64,000 nucleotides of DNA from Cellulomonas cellasea (GTDB taxonomy: Bacteria > Actinomycetota > Actinomycetes > Actinomycetales > Cellulomonadaceae). The translations under genes and the position numbers were made by a program. The stretch lies in NCBI RefSeq assembly GCF_030372105.1, contig NZ_JAUDBQ010000008.1:1-64000 (forward strand). Direction: 5' to 3'. This document shows, piece by piece, positions 35,132 to 43,446 of the stretch; the first letter of the stretch is position 1, and every line of letters begins with the position of its first letter. The notes below the pieces were generated by a model, which ran no database searches, was not told the origin of the DNA, and saw nothing but the letters and a program-made list of their open reading frames with translations.

Positions 35132-36875
35132 TCACCCGGACACCCCCAGCGCACGCGCCCGCCGCCCGGGCACCGCCTCGACGAGCTCGCGGGTGTACGC
35201 CTCCCGCGGGTCGAGCAGCACCTGCTCCGGCGTCCCCCGCTCGACGAGCCGCCCGCGATGCATGACGCCCACCTCGTCGGCGATCTGCCGCACGACGGCC
35301 AGATCGTGGGAGATGAAGAGGTAGCTCAGGCCGTGCTCGGCCTGCAGCTCCGCCAACAGGTCCAGGATCTGCGCCTGGACGGACACGTCGAGCGCGGAGA
35401 CAGGCTCGTCGAGCACCACCAAGTCCGGGTGCAGGGCGAGCGCCCGCGCGATGGCCACACGCTGCCGCTGCCCGCCCGACAGCTCCGCGGGCAGCCGGCC
35501 CGCGACGCCCGTCGGCAGCGCGACCCGGTCGAGGAGCTCGCGGACCCGGGCCGCACGGGTCGCGGCGTCGCCGACGCGGAACGCGCGCAACGGCTCGGCG
35601 ATCACCCGCTCGACGGTGAAGCGCGGGGTCCAGCGACGCGTACGGGCTCTGGTAGACGACCTGCACGCGTCGCCGCAGCCGGCGCAGCCGCTCCCCCGAC
35701 ACCCGCGTCACGTCCACCCCGTCGAGATGGACCGTGCCGGACGTGGGCTGCTCCAAGCGCAGCACCAGCCGCGCGGTGGTGCTCTTGCCCGATCCCGACT
35801 CGCCCACCAGCGCGAACGTGCGCCCGGACGGGATCTCGAAGCTCACCTCGTCGACGGCCCGCAGGGTGCGGGCGCCGCCTGCCGTGCGGGGCAGGGCGAA
35901 CTCCTTGACCAGCCCGCGCGCGCTGAGCAGCGGGGCAGCGAGGCCATCGGGGGTCGCGGCGCCCAGGCCATCCGTCGCCTCGAAGGCCTGGTCGTCTGGG
36001 GTCGAGGGGCCCTGGCCGCCCACGGGCGCCGTCCGGGCGCCCGGCGCCCGCCCACCGCCGCGGGGGCCGGCCGCCAGGCTCGGCGCGGCGGCGATCAGCG
36101 CCCGCGTGTAGGGGTGGCGCGGCGCGCCCAGCACCTGCGCCGTCGGGCCCTGCTCGACGACCTGCCCGTGCTGGAGCACGACGATGCGGTCCGCCCGGTC
36201 CGCGGCGACGCCCAGGTCATGCGTGATGAGCAGCACCGCGGTGCCGAGCGTCGAGGTGAGCGCGGCGATGTGGTCGAGGATGCCGCGCTGCACGGTGACG
36301 TCGAGCGCCGAGGTCGGCTCGTCGGCGATCACGAGGCGTGGCCGGGCCGCGAGCGCGATGGCGATGAGCACGCGCTGGCGCATCCCGCCGGAGAGCTCGG
36401 TGGGGTACTGGCGGGCGCGCACCTCCGGGCGGTCGAGCCCGGCCTCGCCGAGCAGCTCGACCGCGCGGGCGCGGGCCTGCCGCCGCCCGGCGAGCCCGTG
36501 CAGCACGAGCACCTCGGCCACCTGCGCGCCAACCCGCATGACGGGGTTGAGGGAGACCGTGGGGTCCTGGGGGACGAGCCCGATGTCCCGGCCGCGCACC
36601 TCACGCCACTGCTGCTCGGAGAGCCCGGTGAGGTCCTCGCCGCCGAAGCGCAGCCTGCCCCCGTCCACGCGCCCGCCACGGGCGAGCAGGTGGATGACGG
36701 CGTGCGCGAGGGTGCTCTTGCCCGAGCCCGACTCCCCCACCAGCGCCACGACCTCGCCGGGGCGCACCTCCAAGGTCACGCCGCGCACCGCGTCGGCCCG
36801 CCCCTCCCCGGACCGGTACGACACGCGCAGGTCCTCGACGCTCAGCAGCGGGCCCTGCTCGGCAACCGTGCCCAT
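35132..36875 (-). pseudogene. Dipeptide ABC transporter ATPase (two fused domains), interrupted by a frameshift
   Basis: The start ATG 36875 overlaps the permease stop (TGATG) with GGAGG upstream. Domain 1 is complete: Walker A GESGSGKST, signature LSGGMRQRV and Walker B VIADEPTSALD (DppD type). Domain 2 (DppF type) starts with Walker A GESGSGKST and reaches [12 protein letters not shown]. It then leaves frame at a G4 run (35625-35628; C4 in the coding strand). The remainder, with [21 protein letters not shown] and SHDLAVV, continues in another frame to the stop at 35132. Removing one base restores a 580-aa protein like DppD-DppF fusions. It may be a sequencing error or a real inactivation. 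Confidence 0.85.
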
Positions 36876-37783
36876 CAGTCCTCCACCCGTCGTTCCAGCG
36901 CACGCGCGACGCGGTTCGCCGACAGCACCACTGCCACGATCACCAGGCCCGGGAACGTGGCGAGCCACCAGGCGGCAGCCAGGTAGTTGCGCCCCTCGGA
37001 GACCAGCGACCCCCACTCGGGCGCGGGAGGCGCCGCGCCGTAGCCCAGGAAGCTCAGCGCGGAGATCGCCAGGATCGCGGCGCCGAACTCGAGCGCCACG
37101 AGCGCGAGCACGGGCCCCGAGGCGTTGGGCAGCACATGCTGGCCCAGCACCGCATGCCAGCGGGCGCCCGACGAGCGCGCGGCCTCGACGTACACCGAGG
37201 CGCTCACCCGCAGCACCTCGGAGCGCATCACCCGGGCGAAGGCCGCCACGCTGGTGATGCCCACCGCGACGGCCACCTTGAGGGAGCCGAAGCCCAGCAC
37301 GGTGACCAGGGCCAGCGACAGCAGCAACCCCGGGATGGCGAGCAGCACGTCGACGACGCGCCCCACCACGTCGTCCACCCACCCCCGCAGGAACCCGGCC
37401 AGCAGGCCCAGGAACGTGCCGACGGCCAGGCCCACGACCACGGCGACGACTGTCGCCTGGATCGACAGCGCGGCCCCGTGCACCACCCGGGCGAACAGGT
37501 CCCGCCCGATCTGGTCGGTGCCGAACGGGTGCGCGGCGGAGGGGCCCTGCAGGCGCTCGGCCGGGACGCCGGTGATCGGATCGGCGGAGGTGAACAGGCC
37601 CGGCGCGACGACCCACGCCGCCACGCCCAGCAGCACCAGGACCGAGAGCGCCAGCCCCGGGCTGCGGCACAGCGCACGCCACACTGGGCGGGCCGCCGAC
37701 GCCGGCCAGCGCCGGCCGGGGGCCGGGATCACGGCGCCGGCTGCGTGGGATGCGCCGGGCTGCAGGTGCTCGACTACTGCCAT
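36875..37783 (-). CDS. Dipeptide/oligopeptide-type ABC transporter permease (DppC type)
   Basis: 302 aa. It has the N-terminal OppC-like segment with HPFGTDQIGRDLFARVVHGAALSIQ, five or six membrane helices, and the coupling EAA loop YVEAARSSGARWHAVLGQHVLPNASGPVL. It forms the channel with the DppB-type partner, whose gene ends 34 bases upstream. The stop overlaps the ATPase start. Confidence 0.92.
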   Translation of the reverse strand: MAVVEHLQPGASHAAGAVIPAPGRRWPASAARPVWRALCRSPGLALSVLVLLGVAAWVVAPGLFTSADPITGVPAERLQGPSAAHPFGTDQIGRDLFARVVHGAALSIQATVVAVVVGLAVGTFLGLLAGFLRGWVDDVVGRVVDVLLAIPGLLLSLALVTVLGFGSLKVAVAVGITSVAAFARVMRSEVLRVSASVYVEAARSSGARWHAVLGQHVLPNASGPVLALVALEFGAAILAISALSFLGYGAAPPAPEWGSLVSEGRNYLAAAWWLATFPGLVIVAVVLSANRVARALERRVED

Positions 37784-37817
37784 CAGATCGCTCCTCGTCT
37801 CGGGCGCCGGGTCCGGG

Positions 37818-38771
37818 TCATGCGGCGACCGGCGCGCGTCGGAGGCTGATGCGGGGGTCCACCAGCGGGTACAGCAGGTCGACCGCGAGCGCGACGACCA
37901 CGAACACGAGCGCCGAGAACACCACCACCGCCATCACCACGGGGATGTCCTGGGAGTTCACCGCGGAGATCGTGAGCCGGCCCAGCCCCACCCGCGAGAA
38001 GACCGTCTCGGTGACCACGGCGCCGGAAAGGAGCTGGCCGACGCTCACGCCGAGCACCGTCAACGCGGGGATCGACGCATTGCGCAGCGCGTGGCGGAAG
38101 TGCACGCGCGCCCGCCCGGCGCCCTTGGCCCGCGCCGTCTCGATGTACGGCTCGGCCAACGTCTGGCGCAGCGACCGAGCCAGGAGCTGGGCGATCGACG
38201 CGCTGGTCGGCAGCGCCAGGGCCACCGCGGGCAGCACGAGGCTCGCGAGGCCGTCGTTGCCGATCGCCGGGAACAGCCGCCACTGGAAGCTGAAGACCTG
38301 CACCAGCATCAGCCCCACCCAGAACACCGGCAGGGACACCCCCAGCGGTGGCAGCGCCGCGAGGGCGTGCCGCAGCCACCGCGTGCGCGGGTAGGTGCTC
38401 GCCACCGCCAGCCCGACGCCGAGCAGCACGGACAGCGCGAGCCCCGCGACGGTGAGCTGCAGGGTCTGCGGCAGCACGTCCAGGATCAGCGATGTCGCCG
38501 GGGCGTCGGACTGGTACGAGCGGCCGAAGTCGAGCCGGGCCGCGCCGCCCAGCGCGTGCAGGTACTGGGCGAGCGGCGGCCGGTCGAGCCCATGCTCCGC
38601 GCGCAGCTCCGCCAGCAGCGCTGGGTCGACCACCGACTGCTCCCCGCCGCCGGAGGCCATCAGCTCCACCGGGTCGCTGGGCAGCAGGTACAAGATGGCG
38701 AAGGTCACCGTGAACGCGGCCCACAGGACGACTGCCCCCTGCGCCAGCCGGCGGAGCACGTAACGGGTCAT
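37818..38771 (-). CDS. Dipeptide/oligopeptide-type ABC transporter permease (DppB type)
   Basis: 317 aa. The N-terminal helix MTRYVLRRLAQGAVVLWAAFTVTFAILYLLP, the HGLDRPPLAQYLHAL segment and the EAA loop YIETARAKGAGRARVHFRHALRNASIPAL are diagnostic of DppB. The ATG overlaps the binding-protein stop (ATGA). Confidence 0.93.
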   Translation of the reverse strand: MTRYVLRRLAQGAVVLWAAFTVTFAILYLLPSDPVELMASGGGEQSVVDPALLAELRAEHGLDRPPLAQYLHALGGAARLDFGRSYQSDAPATSLILDVLPQTLQLTVAGLALSVLLGVGLAVASTYPRTRWLRHALAALPPLGVSLPVFWVGLMLVQVFSFQWRLFPAIGNDGLASLVLPAVALALPTSASIAQLLARSLRQTLAEPYIETARAKGAGRARVHFRHALRNASIPALTVLGVSVGQLLSGAVVTETVFSRVGLGRLTISAVNSQDIPVVMAVVVFSALVFVVVALAVDLLYPLVDPRISLRRAPVAA

Positions 38772-40390
38772 GGCTGGGACACCCACGCGTCGTAGAAGTC
38801 CAGGCGGGTGGACGCCTCGAACTTCAGGTCGTGCACGGTGTCGGCCGCGGCGATGGTCGTGGACAGCTCCACCACGGGGATCGAGTGCGCCTTCTCCAGC
38901 AGCAGCCGCGACGCCTCGGTGACGAGCCGCTGCCGCTCCGCCGGGTCGACGGCTGCGGCCTGCTGGTCGAGGAGGTCGTCGACCGGCTCCGCCGCCCGCT
39001 TGTTCGTGTTGCGCGCGTTCACCGAGAAGAGGTTGCGCAGGATGTCCGGGTCGGAGCGGGTCAGGTTCCCGTACGAGAAGTCGTACTCCCCGTCCGCGCT
39101 GGCGGCGGTGGCCTCGGCGATCGTCACCTGGTTGAGCCGCAGATCGAACCCGATCTGCCGCAGCTGCTGCTGGACCAGCTCGAGCGGGTCCTTCACCTGC
39201 CAGAACGTCACCTCGGTCGACAGCGGCTGGCCGTCCTTCACCCGGATCCCGTCCGGCCCCTCCACCCAGCCGGCCCCCTCCAGGAGCTCCTTGGCGCCCT
39301 CGGGGTCGTACGCGAGCAGCTCGTCCAGCCCTTCGTACAGCGGCGTCGTGTGGGCGAGCGCGGCGCTCGCGGGCTCGTCGAGCGGGGTGAGCACCGTGCC
39401 GGTGACCTCCTCGCGGTCGATGCCCTTGAGCACCGCCACGCGGACCCGCTCGTCGGCGAGCAGCGGGCGGGACTCGTTCGGGTACAGGTTGAACACGACG
39501 CCCGGGTTGGCGCGGTACGCGAGCCAGAACCCGTTGCCGTCGAACTGCGGCAAGTCCGCGGTGCCGATGGCCGCGGTCGCGTCGATCTGCCCGGACGCCA
39601 GGCTCCCGGCCCGAACCCCGGCCTCGGGGATCACCGTGAACGTGACGGTGTCCAGATACGCCTCGCCCGTGTGCGAGCTCGCCCCCGCCGCGCCCCACGT
39701 GTACCCGTCGCGCCGCGCGAGCACGGCCCGCTGGTCCACGGTGTACTCCTGGACGACGAACGGCCCCGACCCGTCGAACTTCCCGGCGCAGCGGTCCTCG
39801 ACGCTCAGCGCCGCCGAGGCCGGCGAGAGCAGGCCCAGCGAGAACGTCGACGTGGCCTGGAGGAACTGGGCGCTCGGCGCGCTGAAGTCCACCACCACCG
39901 TCGACGGGTCCGGGGCGGTCACCGACTCGAGGTCCACCAGGTACGTCGAGCCCAGCGACGCCTTCGCGCCGAGCGCGACGATGGCCTCGAAGTTCGTCTT
40001 GACCGACGCCGCGTCGATGGGCGTGCCGTCGGCGTAGGTGGCGCCGTCGACCAGGTGGAACGTGAACTGGCTGGCGTCGTCGTTCACCTCCCACGACTCG
40101 GCCAGCCACGGCACGATCTCGCCCGACTCCGGGTTCTGCGCCGTGAGGGACGCCACCGTCTGGCGCGCGATGGCGATGGCGTCGTTGTTGCCGACCTGCT
40201 GCGGGTCGACGCACTTGGAGTCGACGGTGATGGCGAAGGCCAGGTCTCCGCCGCGCACCGGCTCCGCCGACGTGGAGGACGTGGAGTCGCCCTCGGCGGG
40301 CTCGGTGGCGCCGCCGGCGCAGGCGGACAGGGCCAGGGCGGCGGTGACGGCCAGGGCCGTGCCAGGGGCATGACGGTGCAGGGTGCGCAT
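38768..40390 (-). CDS. Substrate-binding lipoprotein of a peptide-type ABC transporter (family 5)
   Basis: 540 aa. Lipoprotein signal with lipobox LSAC (Cys24), then a Ser/Thr/Glu linker. The SBP family 5 fold includes VPWLAESWEVNDDASQFTFHLVDGATYADGTPIDAASVKTNF (about residues 95-135) and VVFNLYPNESRPLLADERVRVAVLKGIDRE. The ATG has GAGGAG nine bases upstream. It is like the binding proteins encoded beside LLM monooxygenases (KPN_01854-like). The true ligand may be a modified cysteine or thiol peptide, not an ordinary dipeptide. A Cys-rich leader ORF precedes it by 224 bases. Confidence 0.9.
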   Translation of the reverse strand: MRTLHRHAPGTALAVTAALALSACAGGATEPAEGDSTSSTSAEPVRGGDLAFAITVDSKCVDPQQVGNNDAIAIARQTVASLTAQNPESGEIVPWLAESWEVNDDASQFTFHLVDGATYADGTPIDAASVKTNFEAIVALGAKASLGSTYLVDLESVTAPDPSTVVVDFSAPSAQFLQATSTFSLGLLSPASAALSVEDRCAGKFDGSGPFVVQEYTVDQRAVLARRDGYTWGAAGASSHTGEAYLDTVTFTVIPEAGVRAGSLASGQIDATAAIGTADLPQFDGNGFWLAYRANPGVVFNLYPNESRPLLADERVRVAVLKGIDREEVTGTVLTPLDEPASAALAHTTPLYEGLDELLAYDPEGAKELLEGAGWVEGPDGIRVKDGQPLSTEVTFWQVKDPLELVQQQLRQIGFDLRLNQVTIAEATAASADGEYDFSYGNLTRSDPDILRNLFSVNARNTNKRAAEPVDDLLDQQAAAVDPAERQRLVTEASRLLLEKAHSIPVVELSTTIAAADTVHDLKFEASTRLDFYDAWVSQP

Positions 40391-40509
40391 GTGGGTCGAC
40401 TCCTCGATCGGTCGGGTCGGTGCGGTGGAGGCGTCCTCGACCCCGCCCGTCGCGGGCCTCCCGTCACGTCGACGGGTGGGCGCGGGAGCGGGCGGCCCTG
40501 GCGCAGGAG

Positions 40510-40527
40510 ACGGCGATCGGCCGTCAT
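40510..40527 (-). promoter_or_regulatory. Hairpin in the transcribed leader of the ABC transporter operon
   Basis: A 6-bp GACGGC/GCCGTC stem with a short loop lies between the Cys-rich leader ORF and the binding-protein gene. A second 6-bp hairpin (CCCGTC/GACGGG) is at 40461-40477, and a third (GTTCCG/CGGAAC) forms directly after the leader stop near 40602-40616. Together they could provide alternative structures for attenuation. Pairing was found by eye only. Confidence 0.35.
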
Positions 40528-40614
40528 GGCGCAGCGGGACAGGCAGAGACGAAGGACGAGGCGCTGGAGGCGCGGATGGACGGGCGAGGCCGTGCCGGGC
40601 AGTTCCGGGCGGAA

Positions 40615-40692
40615 CTAGCGACAGGCGCGCGGGACCAGCAGCATGCGTCGACAGCCCACACAGGGGGCGTCGGGACACTGCCAGTGGGCCAC
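40615..40692 (-). CDS. Cys-rich leader peptide, candidate cysteine attenuator
   Basis: 25 codons, GTG start with a GAAGGA ribosome site six bases upstream. The peptide begins MAHWQCPDAPCVGC and ends RRMLLVPRACR, with Cys at 6, 11, 14 and 24. The second half resembles the short actinobacterial leader peptides that end in an Arg-rich and Cys-containing tail ahead of sulfur genes. Ribosome stalling at Cys codons when cysteine is short would then control the downstream transporter operon. The role is inferred from position and composition. Confidence 0.55.
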   Translation of the reverse strand: MAHWQCPDAPCVGCRRMLLVPRACR

Positions 40693-40902
40693 GGTCAGTC
40701 CTTCGTCAGATGCGGTGTGCTTACCGGCCGTGCGTCGACCGGTCAGGCGTACCCGGAGCACCCCGTCACATCGAGGGGTTGCTGGTCGACGAGCCGGGCC
40801 TTGGCGTCGACACTCTGTGCCTGCGAGAAGTACAGCGGCGCGGAGCCCGGGTTGGCAACCATTGCGCCGTTTGATCTCATATGTCGGCCGATAGCCGGGC
40901 GC
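40693..40902. other. Intergenic stretch before the Cys-leader operon
   Basis: Apart from the possible 45-aa ORF at 40743-40880, nothing recognisable is seen. The stretch must hold the promoter of the leader and transporter operon, but no clear -35/-10 pair can be picked. It ends at the terminator of the lyase gene. Confidence 0.5.
40743..40880 (-). CDS. Possible 45-aa ORF upstream of the leader peptide
   Basis: A 45-codon frame with ATG at 40880 and the ending LDVTGCSGYA. GC at third positions is high through most of it, as in real genes here. No good ribosome site is seen and the first codons are unusual (AGA TCA AAC). It may be a small protein of the same operon, or chance. I recognise no family. 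Confidence 0.3.
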   Translation of the reverse strand: MRSNGAMVANPGSAPLYFSQAQSVDAKARLVDQQPLDVTGCSGYA

Positions 40903-40940
40903 GCACGGGGGCGGCAGCCACCCGGCTGCCGCCCCCGTGC
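40903..40940 (-). terminator. Strong terminator hairpin after the rhamnogalacturonan lyase gene
   Basis: A perfect 17-bp stem (40903-40919 with 40924-40940) and a 4-base loop lie 26 bases past the lyase stop. Confidence 0.85.
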
Positions 40941-40965
40941 CGCCCCACCCGGCGCGCGAACGCCG

Positions 40966-43260
40966 CTACGGCGTGTAGATCTTCGGCTGCGCCGGCGCCG
41001 TGAACGGGTCGCCCAGCGCGAACCCCGGATGCGGCGGCTGGTTGTACGCCGTGTTCTGCCACGCGATCGCCGTGCGGTACTGCGCGTCGTGCAGCAGCGT
41101 GTGGACCTTCAGGGCTGTGACAGTCGGCGTCGCGTAGATCCGCAGGGCTGTCGAGTCGGTGGTCGGCCAGACGACCTCCTCACGCCAGTCGCCCCACAGG
41201 TCCCCCGACAGGGACGGCGTGGCCTTCGTGGAGTTGTTCGCGACGACCCCCGACGCGGTGAGCAGACGGGTGTCGCTCGACGGCGTGTACTTGTTCACGT
41301 ACGTCCGGTCCAGCAGCTCGCGCACCGGGTCGCCGTCCCACCAGGCCAGGAAGTTCGCCGACGACGGCTTGCGGCCGATGTCGGAGCCCTTCGCGCTGCG
41401 CATCACCGAGTCCGCCGACGACCACGACTCCGCCCCCGCACTGCCCGACCAGATGTCGCCCGAGACGCCGCGGCCGTTGTCGCCGCCCGCCGGGGTGGAC
41501 CACAGGATCTGACCGGTGCGGGCGTCCGCGAACCACGAGCTCGGCTTGCTGGCGTCCTCGCTGACCTTGAACACCTCGAGCCCGGAGCGGGAGGGGTCCA
41601 GGTCGCCGACGTGCAACGCGTCGCCGTGGCCCAGCCCGGTGTTCCACATGACCGTGCCGTTGTCGTTGATGGCCGCGGCGCCGTAGATGACCTCCTGCTT
41701 GCCGTCGCCGTCGGCGTCCGCGATCGACAGCTGGTGGTTGCCCTGGCCCGCCACTGCGCTGTTGCCCGCGGACGAGCTGTTCGAGTCGAAGGTCCAGCGC
41801 CGCGTGAGCGACCCGTTGCGGTAGTCCCAGGCCGCCACGACGGCCCGCGTGTAGTAGCCGCGCGCCATGATGATCGACGGCCGCTGCCCGTCCAGGTAGG
41901 CGGTGCCCGCGAGGAACCTGTCGACGCGGTTGCCGTAGGAGTCGCCCCAGCTCGACACTGTGCCTCGCGCGGGCACGTAGTCGGCGGTGGCGCCGATGGA
42001 CCCGTCCTGGCCCTTGAAGACCGTGAGGTACTCGGGCCCGCTGAGCACGTAGCCGGAGGAGTTGCGGTAGTCGGCGCTGGACGAGCCGATGAGCTGGCCC
42101 GTGCCGGACCGGGTGCCGTCGGCGGTCTTCACCGCGACCTCGGCCCGGCCGTCGCCGTCGTAGTCGTAGACCTGGAACTGCGTGTAGTGCGCGCCGGCCC
42201 GGATGTTGCGCCCCAGGTCGACACGCCACAGCCGCGTGCCGTTCAGCTCGTAGGCGTCCAGGTAGACATTGCCCGTGTAGCCGGACTGCGAGTTGTCCTT
42301 GGCGTTGGACGGGTCCCACTTGAGCACGATCTCGAGCTGCCCGTCGCCGTCCAGGTCGCCCACGCTCGCGTCGTTCGCGCTGTACGTGTACGCCTCCCCC
42401 GAGGGCGTCGTCCCGCCGGCGGGCTTCTGGATCGGCACGTCCAGGTAGCCGTTGGCGAACGTGAGGCTGGCCCCCGAGGCGGCCTGCTCGGCCCCGTTGA
42501 CGACGGCGCGCACCGTGTAGGACGCGTTCGCCGCCGCGCCGGCGTCATAGAAGTTCGTGGAGTCGGCCACGGGCGTCGAGGTGATCCGCGTGCCGCCGCG
42601 GTAGACGTGGAAGGTGGTGCTGCGCGGCTCCGTGCCGAGCAGGCGCCACTGCACGAGGTTGCCGCTGCCGGAGCGCACGCTGATCAGCCCGCGGTCGAGG
42701 CGCTCGGCCTGCCAGGAGCCCGCCACCGGCGCCGTCGGCTCCGGGGTGGGCGTCGGCGACGCGCTGGGCGAGGCCGACGGTGTGGCGCTCGGGGTGGCGG
42801 TGGGGCTCGCTGTCGGCGAGGACGTGGGCGAGCTGGTGGGCGTCGCGGCCGCACCGGTGCACGCGGTCCCGTTGAGCGTGAACGCCGTGGGCGCCGGGTT
42901 GGACGAGCCGTTCCACGCGCCGTTGAACCCGAAGGACACGGAGCCGCCACTGGGCACCGCCGCGTTGTAGCCGGCGTCCTTCACGCTCACCGCGTTGCCG
43001 GACTGCGTCGCGACGCCGTTCCACGCCTGCGTGACGCTCTGCCCGGCGGAGAAGGACCAGCCCAGCGTCCAGCCGTTGAGCGCGTCCCCGAGGTTGGCGA
43101 TGGTCACGGAGCCGCCGAAGCCCGTCGACCACTGGTTCGTCACCTCGTAAGTGACCCGGCAGGCGGTGGCCGCGACGGCGCCCTGGGCTGCGACCACCCC
43201 CACGCCCGCGGCCAGCGCCGCGATGGCGATCAACCCGGTGGCTCTGCGTCGAACTGACAT
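40966..43260 (-). CDS. Secreted rhamnogalacturonan lyase (PL11) with N-terminal CBM2
   Basis: 764 aa. A signal peptide of about 30 residues ends AVA-A. A cellulose-binding CBM2 spans residues 33-134, bounded by Cys34 and Cys134 with surface Trp44, Trp64 and Trp80. A Ser/Thr/Pro linker runs from about 138 to 178. The rest is a PL11 beta-propeller with repeated calcium-type loops such as DLDGDGQLEIVLKWD, DYDGDGRAEVAVKTADGT and DADGDGKQEVIYGAAA. It cleaves the rhamnose-galacturonate backbone of pectin outside the cell while anchored to cellulose. ATG 43260 has GGGGAG upstream. Confidence 0.94.
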   Translation of the reverse strand: MSVRRRATGLIAIAALAAGVGVVAAQGAVAATACRVTYEVTNQWSTGFGGSVTIANLGDALNGWTLGWSFSAGQSVTQAWNGVATQSGNAVSVKDAGYNAAVPSGGSVSFGFNGAWNGSSNPAPTAFTLNGTACTGAAATPTSSPTSSPTASPTATPSATPSASPSASPTPTPEPTAPVAGSWQAERLDRGLISVRSGSGNLVQWRLLGTEPRSTTFHVYRGGTRITSTPVADSTNFYDAGAAANASYTVRAVVNGAEQAASGASLTFANGYLDVPIQKPAGGTTPSGEAYTYSANDASVGDLDGDGQLEIVLKWDPSNAKDNSQSGYTGNVYLDAYELNGTRLWRVDLGRNIRAGAHYTQFQVYDYDGDGRAEVAVKTADGTRSGTGQLIGSSSADYRNSSGYVLSGPEYLTVFKGQDGSIGATADYVPARGTVSSWGDSYGNRVDRFLAGTAYLDGQRPSIIMARGYYTRAVVAAWDYRNGSLTRRWTFDSNSSSAGNSAVAGQGNHQLSIADADGDGKQEVIYGAAAINDNGTVMWNTGLGHGDALHVGDLDPSRSGLEVFKVSEDASKPSSWFADARTGQILWSTPAGGDNGRGVSGDIWSGSAGAESWSSADSVMRSAKGSDIGRKPSSANFLAWWDGDPVRELLDRTYVNKYTPSSDTRLLTASGVVANNSTKATPSLSGDLWGDWREEVVWPTTDSTALRIYATPTVTALKVHTLLHDAQYRTAIAWQNTAYNQPPHPGFALGDPFTAPAQPKIYTP

Positions 43261-43446
43261 CAGTCTCCCCTTCGAGCGATGCGTGGGGAGATGGTTCTGG
43301 CCTGCGCCCGCGTCGAGCAAGCGCTCTCCCGGTGCAGAGGCTAGAAGCAGGACAACCCGCCTGTCACGGGAGGAACCGGGCCCTGAAGCGATTCACGGCC
43401 GCCAACCGCTCAGCGTGCCGGCTCCCCTGCCCGGCATCGCGCGAGG

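Noticed and set aside
35625-35628. Programmed ribosomal frameshifting in the ATPase gene
   Set aside because: The site is only a C4 run with no slippery heptamer, stimulatory pseudoknot or known family precedent; a base-call error or mutation is simpler.
43316-43330. LacI-type operator with AGCGCT core upstream of the lyase gene
   Set aside because: Only one side resembles the TGGGAGCGCTCCCA type used by cellulolytic actinobacteria; the other half does not match.
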